Made by a program: the position numbers and the translations under genes. Positions 1-6,074 of a DNA stretch of 11,331 nucleotides are shown in pieces. Under the pieces are notes generated by a model. The model did no database searches. It was not told the origin of the DNA and saw only the letters and a program-made list of their open reading frames with translations. How positions within the stretch are numbered: position 1 is the first letter of the stretch; each line of letters opens with the position of its first letter. Source of the stretch: an uncultured Polaribacter sp. (GTDB lineage: Bacteria; Bacteroidota; Bacteroidia; Flavobacteriales; Flavobacteriaceae); assembly GCA_913050305.1 (NCBI GenBank), contig CAJXAS010000035.1:1-11331 (forward strand), read 5' to 3'.

Positions 1-613
1 TGCTTTTTAATGGTTTTATATCTAATAAATCAAATCGAGCATTTACAGATTTTTCTATAAAGATATCTGTTTTTTCAAATGAAGCAGAAGTATCATCTAA
101 CCAGAATTTCATGGTAAGTACTAATTGTATCCATGAAGATTCTTGAGTAGCTTTGTCTTGAATCTCACCTAATTTTTCTTGTTGAAGATCGATTTTCTCA
201 ATACCAATATTATTTGCAAACGTTTTAAAGTCTTGTTTTAAATCTTTTAATAATTTTAAAGATTTTAATTTTATAACATTTTCATTACCTTTTAGAGCAT
301 ACACAACATAGCTTCTATTTGCTGTTAGCATCTCAAAAAATGTAAAATAGAAACTTAATAGTTTGTTTCGTGCATCGTAGTTGGGGTATTCTTCACTTTT
401 AGCGAGCATCTTTATTGTATTATTAAAGAATTCACTAAAAATAGATTGTTCTATTGCTTCGAATGAACCATAGAATTTATAAAAATCTGCTTCTTCAAAA
501 TTGTTTTCTTTAGCGAAACTAAATACAGATTTAGGGTGGTGATTGTGTTCTAGTACAAACTCCATGTACCAAGAAATTAAGTTGTCTTTACTAATGTTTT
601 TCTTGCGAGCCAT
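1..613 (-). CDS. TetR-like transcriptional regulator, C-terminus cut by window edge
   Basis: The minus-strand frame opens at 613 (MARKKNISKD...) and stays open for 204 codons to the left edge, so the protein is partial. Residues about 8-60 fit the TetR/AcrR DNA-binding pattern: a first helix (ISKDNLISWYMEFVLEHN), then SVFSFAKENNFEEADFYKFYGSFEAI, which follows the family layout of a T/S-V-x-x-I-A helix, a recognition helix ending Y-x-x-F, and S-x-E-x-I. The rest is helical and would be the ligand or dimerisation domain. The recognition helix is poorer than in classical TetR proteins, so DNA binding is likely but unproven. A Bacteroidetes-type promoter lies just upstream. From memory of flavobacterial genomes, similar proteins often precede an ABC1/UbiB-type kinase gene, but the downstream neighbour is outside this window. 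The ligand and targets cannot be read from the sequence. Confidence 0.8.
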   Translation of the reverse strand, partial: MARKKNISKDNLISWYMEFVLEHNHHPKSVFSFAKENNFEEADFYKFYGSFEAIEQSIFSEFFNNTIKMLAKSEEYPNYDARNKLLSFYFTFFEMLTANRSYVVYALKGNENVIKLKSLKLLKDLKQDFKTFANNIGIEKIDLQQEKLGEIQDKATQESSWIQLVLTMKFWLDDTSASFEKTDIFIEKSVNARFDLLDIKPLKS

Positions 614-630
614 AATAATTATATTTTATA

Positions 631-661
631 CAAAGATACGAATGTTTAAGGAATTAACGAA
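631..661 (-). promoter_or_regulatory. Predicted Bacteroidetes promoter of the TetR-like gene
   Basis: On the minus strand TATCTTTG (638 down to 631) matches the Bacteroidetes -7 consensus TAnnTTTG exactly. Nineteen bases upstream is TTCG (661-658), one mismatch from the -33 element TTTG. The start codon at 613 lies 17 bases below the -7 element, giving a leader of roughly a dozen A/T-rich bases with no Shine-Dalgarno sequence. Confidence 0.5.
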
Positions 662-795
662 TCACTTAAACAATAATATTTTCATAATTAGTGAAAGAAA
701 ATGAGTTTGAATAGATTTTTAAATTATTGATATTTATTCGTTTTAATTATATTTTTTAAATAAAAATAATTTTTTATATCAACCCAAGTTATTAA

Positions 796-815
796 ATAGT
801 CTTTGCAAAGACTAT
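796..815. repeat. Perfect 20-bp palindrome in intergenic DNA
   Basis: The sequence atagtctttgcaaagactat is its own reverse complement, with the centre between 805 and 806. No T-run follows it on the plus strand, and only a broken TTTAATAA follows on the minus strand, so it is not a convincing terminator. It lies about 15 bases below the minus-strand TAACTTTG at 837-830, where an operator could sit. Its role is unknown. Confidence 0.6.
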
Positions 816-917
816 AGCAATAAGGTATTCAAAGTTACTTGAAATAAGTTCCAAATTTAACTGTATTTATTTTTTTGTCATTAAATGCAGAAGAAAAAGT
901 TTGTTTTATGAAAATAT

Positions 918-951
918 AAAAGCCATGATAAATTAGATTATCATGGCTTTT
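918..951 (-). terminator. Intrinsic terminator of tRNA-Pro
   Basis: The arms 918-931 and 938-951 (aaaagccatgataa and its exact reverse complement) form a perfect 14-bp stem with a 6-base loop. On the minus strand the stem ends in TTTT and is followed by ATATTTT, giving the usual U-rich tail. It starts only a few bases after the tRNA 3' end, so the tRNA is probably transcribed alone. Confidence 0.85.
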
Positions 952-953
952 AG

Positions 954-1028
954 TCGGGGTGGCAGGATTCGAACCTGCGACCTCCTCGTCCCAAACGAGG
1001 CGCGATGACCGGGCTACGCTACACCCCG
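954..1028 (-). tRNA. tRNA-Pro, anticodon UGG
   Basis: Read on the minus strand, this 75-base element folds as a cloverleaf. The acceptor arm is CGGGGTG paired with CACCCCG. The anticodon stem CCTCG/CGAGG carries the loop TTTGGGA, giving anticodon TGG. The T arm is GCAGG-TTCGAAT-CCTGC, with the invariant TTCGAAT loop. The C1-G72 pair and discriminator A73 are the identity marks of bacterial tRNA-Pro. CCA is not encoded (the bases after A73 are CTA), so the tail must be added by nucleotidyltransferase. The UGG anticodon can read all four proline codons by wobble. It has its own promoter and terminator. Confidence 0.96.
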
Positions 1029-1053
1029 AAAATGATTGCTCATTTAAGGTCTG

Positions 1054-1083
1054 CAAAGATACATTCTTTTTATAAAAAAGCAA
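1054..1083 (-). promoter_or_regulatory. Predicted promoter of tRNA-Pro
   Basis: The minus strand shows TTG (1083-1081), a 19-base spacer, then TATCTTTG (1061-1054). This matches the Bacteroidetes primary-sigma pattern TTG-N19-TAnnTTTG closely and is the best promoter in the window. Transcription would begin near 1050, about 20 bases before the mature tRNA 5' end, leaving a short leader for RNase P. Confidence 0.7.
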
Positions 1084-1220
1084 TTAAATTAATGTTTATT
1101 ATTCAAGATAAATCTTTAATTAAATTGAGTTATATTTTCATTGTTAAAACTTATAAACATTCACTATAAGAAATAACAAAAAACTATATTTTTACGATTC
1201 CAAACTCGATAGATAATATT

Positions 1221-2168
1221 ATGTCAGATACAATAGAAAAAATAAAATGTTTAATTATAGGTTCTGGTCCTGCCGGTTATACAGCAGCAATTTATGCGGC
1301 TAGAGCAGACATGAAGCCTGTGATGTACACAGGAATGCAAATGGGAGGTCAATTGACAACAACAACAGAAGTAGATAATTTTCCGGGATATGCAGAAGGT
1401 ACAGATGGCCCAGCAATGATGGAAGATCTAAAAAAGCAAGCAGAACGTTTTGGTACGGATGTTCGTTTTGGTTTAGTTACCAAGGTAGAATTAAGTGATA
1501 AGGTTGGCGGGATTCATAAAGTCGTTGTAGATGAAAGTAGGCATATCGAAGCAGAGACAATTATTATCTCTACAGGAGCAAGTGCAAAATATCTTGGAAT
1601 AGAAAGCGAGCAGCGTTTAATTGGTGGAGGAGTATCCGCTTGTGCAACTTGTGATGGTTTTTTCTACAAAGGGCAAGATGTTGTAGTAGTTGGTGCAGGT
1701 GATACAGCGGCAGAAGAAGCAACCTATTTAGCTAATATTTGTAGTAAAGTAACAATTCTAGTGCGTAAAGATTTTATGAGGGCTTCTAAAGCGATGCAGC
1801 ATAGAGTTGAAAAAACTAAAAACATTGAGGTTTTATACAATACAGAGATCGATGAGGTTTTAGGTTCTAATGTGGTTGAAGGGGTTAGAATAATTAATAA
1901 TAAAACAAAAGATACGCAGAATCTTGCTGTAACTGGTGTGTTTATTGCAATCGGGCATACACCGAATTCAGATTTATTTAAAGGTGTTTTAGATATGGAT
2001 GATACAGGGTATTTAATTACTCAAGGAAAAACTACTAAAACTAATTTACCAGGAGTTTTTGCTGCTGGAGATATCCAGGATAAAGAGTACAGGCAAGCAG
2101 TAACAGCTGCAGGTACAGGATGTATGGCAGCATTAGATGCAGAACGTTATATAGGTGCCTTAAAATAA
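1221..2168 (+). CDS. trxB: Thioredoxin-disulfide reductase (NADPH)
   Basis: A cytosolic FAD enzyme that passes electrons from NADPH to oxidised thioredoxin. The 315-aa length is normal for the low-molecular-weight bacterial type. The FAD-binding GSGPAG is at residues 14-19, the redox-active C-A-T-C at 141-144, the NADPH-fold GAGDTAAEEA at 158-167, and the C-terminal FAD motif GVFAAGDIQDKEYRQAV lies near the end. The segment usually written HRRDxxR, which grips the NADPH 2'-phosphate, here reads VRKDFMR; it keeps the basic residues, so NADPH preference is expected. The ATG at 1221 places the FAD motif at the usual distance from the N-terminus. There is no Shine-Dalgarno sequence. TATATTTT at 1185-1192 is a weak candidate -7 element. 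The gene is divergent from tRNA-Pro, stands alone, and ends at a strong hairpin. No thioredoxin gene is adjacent. Confidence 0.97.
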   Translation: MSDTIEKIKCLIIGSGPAGYTAAIYAARADMKPVMYTGMQMGGQLTTTTEVDNFPGYAEGTDGPAMMEDLKKQAERFGTDVRFGLVTKVELSDKVGGIHKVVVDESRHIEAETIIISTGASAKYLGIESEQRLIGGGVSACATCDGFFYKGQDVVVVGAGDTAAEEATYLANICSKVTILVRKDFMRASKAMQHRVEKTKNIEVLYNTEIDEVLGSNVVEGVRIINNKTKDTQNLAVTGVFIAIGHTPNSDLFKGVLDMDDTGYLITQGKTTKTNLPGVFAAGDIQDKEYRQAVTAAGTGCMAALDAERYIGALK

Positions 2169-2189
2169 GCTTTAGTGCCGTGTTTAATA

Positions 2190-2225
2190 AAAAAAAGAGA
2201 TTACATTAATGTAATCTCTTTTTTT
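2190..2225. terminator. Bidirectional terminator between trxB and the J-domain gene
   Basis: This perfect 36-bp palindrome is centred between 2207 and 2208: a run of A, then gagattacatt, then its reverse complement, then a run of T. As RNA it forms a stem of up to 16 bp with a TTAA loop, flanked by A-runs and T-runs on both sides. It lies 22 bases after the trxB stop and 43 bases after the stop of the convergent gene, so it can end both transcripts. Confidence 0.9.
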
Positions 2226-2268
2226 GTTTTTTACTATTATTTCTGCAAAAGCAGGAATCTAAAAATGC

Positions 2269-2715
2269 TTAAACCGTTACGGCAGCTTTCATAGATTTTC
2301 TATAGGTGAAAGAATTAAATATATTTCTTTTTCCAAAGTTATTCATAGATTTTGCGTTTACAAATTTTCCGAAAAGGATTTTACTAACACCAAAATATTC
2401 ATATTTATTACCATCTGTAAAAGTAACTTCTAAGAGCATACTTTTATGATGCCAATCTGAAACCTGAAACTCTGTAATAGTAGCTTTATAAGCTTCTAAA
2501 TTAGCTTCTTTAGTTTCTGGAGCAATGCTAACTAAAAAGTGATACCCATCTATAATTTGAGTACTCATAACATCTGCTTCATCCTTTTTTTCTTGATCTT
2601 GAAATTTATCTGGATGCCATTCTTTTACTAAACCTCTGTAAGCCGTTTTTAATTCTTTTAAATTAATAGGACCTTCTACTTTAAAAAGTTTCTTATATTC
2701 TTTAATACGTTTCAT
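2269..2715 (-). CDS. J-domain plus KTSC-domain protein
   Basis: A 148-aa protein with a J-domain-like N-terminus: residues 7-60 hold YKKLFKV..., then YRGLVKEWHPDKF with the HPD tripeptide at 34-36, the signature that stimulates Hsp70/DnaK ATPase. The C-terminal part (about 92-140) has LLEVTFTDGNKYEYFGVSK followed by AKSMNNFGKRN, which resembles the KTSC domain, a short module of unclear function first noted at the end of some lysyl-tRNA synthetases. I chose ATG 2715 rather than the in-frame ATG at 2760 because a -7-like element (TACTTTTG, 2745-2738) lies between them and the J-domain begins right after 2715. There is no signal peptide or membrane segment. It is probably a cytosolic co-chaperone or DnaK adaptor; the client is unknown. 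It stands alone, convergent with trxB. Confidence 0.8.
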   Translation of the reverse strand: MKRIKEYKKLFKVEGPINLKELKTAYRGLVKEWHPDKFQDQEKKDEADVMSTQIIDGYHFLVSIAPETKEANLEAYKATITEFQVSDWHHKSMLLEVTFTDGNKYEYFGVSKILFGKFVNAKSMNNFGKRNIFNSFTYRKSMKAAVTV

Positions 2716-2737
2716 TCTTGTGTTTTCAAATTTCGTG

Positions 2738-2745
2738 CAAAAGTA
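2738..2745 (-). promoter_or_regulatory. Candidate -7 element of the J-domain/KTSC gene
   Basis: TACTTTTG on the minus strand fits TAnnTTTG and lies 22 bases above the start codon at 2715. A -33 TTG at the expected spacing is not seen; the nearest, at 2760-2758, is only 12 bases away. The call therefore rests on the -7 element and its position. Confidence 0.4.
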
Positions 2746-2863
2746 TTGATAAAAAAGCAATTAGCTCTTTTTAAACTCTTTTATTTTTTAAAATACCATC
2801 TTTTATTTGCTTTGGGAAACAGATTTCTATGTGCAGTATGACGTTCAATATATAATAATAAAA

Positions 2864-2887
2864 AAGACCATCTATATTGATGGTCTT
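2864..2887 (-). terminator. Intrinsic terminator of the fad operon
   Basis: The arms 2864-2872 (aagaccatc) and 2879-2887 (gatggtctt) form a 9-bp stem with a 6-base loop. On the minus strand it is followed by TTTTATTATTATATA. It lies 28 bases past the fadE stop and is well placed to end the marR-fadN-fadA-fadE transcript. Confidence 0.8.
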
Positions 2888-2915
2888 CTTAATAATCAAC
2901 TATATTTAAATAGTA

Positions 2916-4712
2916 TTAGAAACAGTATTTGTTTTCTACTTTTAATTTTTCTGCAATTTCATCTCGCAATTCTACAATATTCGGGTAATTAGTGTATTTA
3001 GAAAAACGTTTTAAGCCCATTAACAACATACGTTGTTCATCATCTTTAGCAAAAGAAATAATAGTTTCTTTCCCTTTTTTTGCAATGGTGTCTACTGCAT
3101 GATATAAATATAATTTAGACATTGCAATTTGTACCGATTGAGAATCTGCTCCAAAACGTTTTACATTTTTTTCTGTTCTTAAAATTGCGGATTCAGACAT
3201 GTATATTTCAATTAAAATGTCTGATGCTGCAATTAATAATTGTTGATGCTTATCTAAATCTGGACCAAATTTCTGAATTGCTGAACCAGCAACCATTAAA
3301 AAGGTTTTCTTCATTTTTGCAATCATATCCTTTTCTTCAGAAAATAATTCAGCGTAATCTGGAGTCTCAAAAGAAGGAATTCCCATCAAGTCATCAGCAA
3401 CTTTCGTTGCAGGGCCTAATAAATCTATATGACCTTTCATTGCCTTTTTCACCAACATACCAACAGCAAGCATTCTGTTAATTTCATTAGTACCTTCATA
3501 GATACGTGCAATTCTTGCATCTCTCCAAGCAGACTCCATTGGAGTTTCTTCAGAGAATCCCATTCCACCAAAAATTTGAATTCCCTCATCTGCACAACTT
3601 TGTACATCTTCAGATACGGCAACTTTTAAAATAGAACATTCTATGGCATATTCTTCTACCCCTTTTAGTTCTGCTTCTTGGTGCGTATTACCAGCAGCAA
3701 CTCTTAGCGCAATTCTATCTTCAATATCTTTTGCTGCTCTGTAAGAAGCAGATTCACCAACATAAGCGTCGGTAGTCATTTCTGCTAACTTTTCTTTGAT
3801 AGCTCCAAAATCTGCAATTGGTGTTTTAAATTGTCTACGTTCTGTAGCATATTTCACTGCATATGTAATTACTCTTCTTTGAGAATCTAAACAAGCGGCA
3901 GCTAACTTTATACGACCAACGTTTAAGGCATTCATTGCAATTTTAAAACCTTCTCCACGACCTGCTAACATATTCTCTGTGGATACAACTGTATCATTAA
4001 AAAACACTTGTCTAGTTGAAGACGCTCTAATACCTAATTTGTGCTCCTCTTCACCCATGGTAATTCCATTTGGGCTGTCTTTGTCATATTCAACAATAAA
4101 ACCAGTAATATTTTTATCATTCTCTATTCTAGCGAAAACAATCATTAAACTACAAAAACCTGCGTTAGAAATCCACATTTTTTGTCCGTTAATCTTGTAA
4201 GATTTTCCGTCTTCAGAGATTTCTGCAGTTGTTTTTCCAGAATTTGCATCAGAACCAGCTCCAGGTTCTGTTAAACAATATGCACCAAACCACTCTCCAG
4301 TAGCTAATTTAGGAACATATTTTTCTTTTTGTTCTTGTGTTCCATATAAGGTAATTGGCATTGTTCCAATTCCTGTATGCGCGCCAAAAGCGGTACTAAA
4401 AGAACCTGTTCCTGAAGAGATGTAATCACAGGTTAGCATTGTAGATACAAATCCCATTCCTAAGCCACCAAACTCCTCTGGTACTGCAACACCTAAGAAA
4501 CCTAATTCTCCAGCTTTCCGCATTACCTCCTCAGTTAAAGCATAATCTTTAGCTTCGAAACGAGCTTTATGAGGAATGATTTCACGATCATTAAATTCCA
4601 TCACAGCTTCTTTCATCATTTGTTGCTCCTCAGTAAAGTCTTCCGGAGTAAATACATCTTCGCAATTTGTTTCCTTAACAAGAAACTGACCACCTCTTAA
4701 TAATTCTGACAT
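2916..4712 (-). CDS. fadE: Acyl-CoA dehydrogenase, VLCAD-like, with C-terminal extension
   Basis: An FAD enzyme that makes trans-2-enoyl-CoA from acyl-CoA, the first step of beta-oxidation, and passes electrons to electron-transfer flavoprotein. Its order is the usual N-terminal helical domain (about 25-140), a middle beta domain with AYCLTEPGAGSD at 144-155 and MWISNAGF at 179-186 for flavin and substrate binding, then the C-terminal helical domain with RRQF (292-295) and FGGMGF (381-386). The catalytic base is predicted to be Glu406 in YEGTNEI. About 150 residues follow the core, as in VLCAD/ACAD9 and Bacillus subtilis FadE (about 594 aa), which suggests long-chain substrates. The start at 4712 precedes MSELLRGGQF. 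It is the last gene of the operon, separated from fadA by 163 bp. It is not the large unrelated E. coli FadE. Confidence 0.93.
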   Translation of the reverse strand: MSELLRGGQFLVKETNCEDVFTPEDFTEEQQMMKEAVMEFNDREIIPHKARFEAKDYALTEEVMRKAGELGFLGVAVPEEFGGLGMGFVSTMLTCDYISSGTGSFSTAFGAHTGIGTMPITLYGTQEQKEKYVPKLATGEWFGAYCLTEPGAGSDANSGKTTAEISEDGKSYKINGQKMWISNAGFCSLMIVFARIENDKNITGFIVEYDKDSPNGITMGEEEHKLGIRASSTRQVFFNDTVVSTENMLAGRGEGFKIAMNALNVGRIKLAAACLDSQRRVITYAVKYATERRQFKTPIADFGAIKEKLAEMTTDAYVGESASYRAAKDIEDRIALRVAAGNTHQEAELKGVEEYAIECSILKVAVSEDVQSCADEGIQIFGGMGFSEETPMESAWRDARIARIYEGTNEINRMLAVGMLVKKAMKGHIDLLGPATKVADDLMGIPSFETPDYAELFSEEKDMIAKMKKTFLMVAGSAIQKFGPDLDKHQQLLIAASDILIEIYMSESAILRTEKNVKRFGADSQSVQIAMSKLYLYHAVDTIAKKGKETIISFAKDDEQRMLLMGLKRFSKYTNYPNIVELRDEIAEKLKVENKYCF

Positions 4713-4875
4713 TTTTATTTTGTTTTAAGATTTTAGAGGAGATAAATAGAGCATAAACATTTTTGCTGTTTTAAAACTCCAATGTTACTCTTTGGAATTC
4801 TTCTATTTTATCTTCTAATATTTTTATATTTTAATAATTAAGATTTCAAAACCTTAATTGAAACTTATTTTTAAA
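4713..4875 (-). other. Intergenic spacer between fadA and fadE
   Basis: This 163-bp spacer is far longer than the 5- and 11-bp gaps elsewhere in the operon. I find no match to TAnnTTTG on the minus strand, so there is no evident separate fadE promoter. It has two weak inverted repeats, a 5-bp TCCAA/TTGGA (4778-4782 with 4792-4796, followed on the minus strand by GTTTT) and a 7-bp AT-rich pair (4836-4842 with 4853-4859). Either could fold in the transcript, but neither is a convincing terminator. Confidence 0.4.
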
Positions 4876-6069
4876 TTATGATAGAAACTCAAATACACCC
4901 GCTGCACCCTGACCTGTTCCAACACACATAGTTACCATTCCGTATTTATTTTTCATATTACGCTTACGCATTTCATCAAATAATTGTACCGATAGTTTTG
5001 CTCCCGTGCAACCTAAAGGGTGTCCTAGTGCAATGGCGCCCCCATTTACATTTATAATATCCTGATTTAAGTTTAACTCGCGCATTACTGCTAATGATTG
5101 CGATGCAAAAGCTTCATTTAATTCGATCAATTCGATATCACTTTGTTGCAAACCAGCTTGCTTTAATACTTTTGGAATAGCAGCAACAGGTCCAATACCC
5201 ATAATCCTTGGTTCAACACCAGCCGCAGCATAATTTACAACGCGTGCAATGGGTTCAATATTTAACTCTTTTACCATTTCTTCACTCATCACCATTACAA
5301 AAGCTGCTCCATCACTCATTTGAGATGAGTTACCAGCAGTAACACTTCCACCAGCCGCAAAAACTGCACGCAATTTATTCAAAGCAGCAATAGAAGTTCC
5401 TGCTCTAGGTCCTTCATCTTTGTTAACTGTATATTTTCTTATTGCTTTTTTTCCGTCAGCGCCTAAATACGTTTCTTCAACTTCAATAGGAACTATTTGA
5501 TCTTGAAAACGGTTCTCTGATTGTGCTTTTAATGCTTTCATATGAGAATTAAAAGCAAACTCATCTTGGTCTTCTCTAGATATATTAAATTGATTTGCTA
5601 CTGCTTCTGCAGTATTCCCCATTCCCCAATAATAATCTGCATGACCGTCTTTTATGGTGTTGTAATTCAATTCTGGTTTAAAACCTGTCATTGGCACAGA
5701 ACTCATGCTTTCTGCTCCACCTGCAATAATACAACTTGCCATTCCTGCTTGAATTTTTGCTGCTGCCATTGCAATCGTTTCTATTCCTGAAGAACAGAAT
5801 CTATTTACAGTAACTCCAGGAACGTCTACAGAATTTAATCCTATTAAAGAGATAAAACGCGCCATATTTAATCCTTGCGAACCTTCTGGCATTGCGTTTC
5901 CTACAATTACGTCATCTATACGTTTTACGTCTAGATTTGGTAATTCTTTCATCATGTGCTGAATGGTTTCTGCACCTAATTCGTCTGCACGTTTAAATCG
6001 AAAAACACCTTTTGGAGCTTTTGCAACTGCAGTTCTATATGCTTTTACTATATATGCTTGTTTGCTCAT
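4876..6069 (-). CDS. fadA: 3-ketoacyl-CoA thiolase (acetyl-CoA C-acyltransferase)
   Basis: Cleaves 3-ketoacyl-CoA with CoA to acetyl-CoA and a shortened acyl-CoA, the last step of the beta-oxidation cycle. The 397-aa length is typical of the thiolase family. The nucleophile is Cys92 in NRFCSSG; His350 lies in ALGHPLG and the acid/base Cys382 in TMCVGTGQG, so the whole catalytic set is present. NEAFA near residue 320 is another family mark. The start at 6069 gives MSKQAYIVKAYRTAV, the normal N-terminus. It begins 5 bp after the fadN stop, which suggests translational coupling and a FadN-FadA complex as in other bacterial trifunctional systems. The thiolase fold also includes biosynthetic acetyl-CoA acetyltransferases, but the context makes the degradative role much the more likely. 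Confidence 0.95.
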   Translation of the reverse strand: MSKQAYIVKAYRTAVAKAPKGVFRFKRADELGAETIQHMMKELPNLDVKRIDDVIVGNAMPEGSQGLNMARFISLIGLNSVDVPGVTVNRFCSSGIETIAMAAAKIQAGMASCIIAGGAESMSSVPMTGFKPELNYNTIKDGHADYYWGMGNTAEAVANQFNISREDQDEFAFNSHMKALKAQSENRFQDQIVPIEVEETYLGADGKKAIRKYTVNKDEGPRAGTSIAALNKLRAVFAAGGSVTAGNSSQMSDGAAFVMVMSEEMVKELNIEPIARVVNYAAAGVEPRIMGIGPVAAIPKVLKQAGLQQSDIELIELNEAFASQSLAVMRELNLNQDIINVNGGAIALGHPLGCTGAKLSVQLFDEMRKRNMKNKYGMVTMCVGTGQGAAGVFEFLS

Positions 6070-6074
6070 AATTT

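Larger units (their letters stand above)
614..953. other. 340-bp AT-rich intergenic stretch without a gene
   Basis: No credible coding frame is present on either strand. The stretch contains the promoter of the TetR-like gene at its left end, a perfect 20-bp palindrome at 796-815, an isolated minus-strand TAACTTTG (837 down to 830) that fits a -7 element, and the tRNA-Pro terminator at 918-951. The part between 662 and 795 is very A+T-rich and I see nothing recognisable in it. Confidence 0.6.

Noticed and set aside
835..1083. Minus-strand open frame of 82 codons
   Set aside because: It reads straight through the tRNA-Pro gene and its terminator; the protein has no family resemblance and the structured RNA explains the conserved bases.
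1185..1192. TATATTTT as the trxB promoter -7 element
   Set aside because: It lacks the final G of TAnnTTTG and has no TTG at a reasonable distance upstream; mentioned under trxB only as a weak candidate.
2716..2760. Upstream in-frame ATG extending the J-domain/KTSC protein by 15 residues
   Set aside because: The predicted -7 element TACTTTTG lies inside this extension and the J-domain begins right after the downstream ATG at 2715, so the longer start is unlikely.
2807..2992. Plus-strand open frame of 61 codons
   Set aside because: It crosses the fad operon terminator and runs into antisense fadE sequence; composition is that of AT-rich non-coding DNA.
3122..4200. Several plus-strand open frames opposite fadE, and similar ones opposite fadA, fadN and marR
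   Set aside because: They are antisense to strongly supported genes with intact motifs, lack promoters and start contexts, and their translations look like reverse-complement shadows.
4836..4859. 7-bp inverted repeat aattaag/cttaatt after fadA as a terminator
   Set aside because: The stem has only one G-C pair with a 10-base loop, and in DNA this AT-rich such pairs arise readily by chance.
6045..6058. tttactatatatgc inside the start of fadA resembles the putative MarR half-site (2 of 14 bases differ)
   Set aside because: It encodes the AYIVK segment that is typical of thiolase N-termini, is not palindromic, and lies inside the operon, so the likeness is probably accidental.
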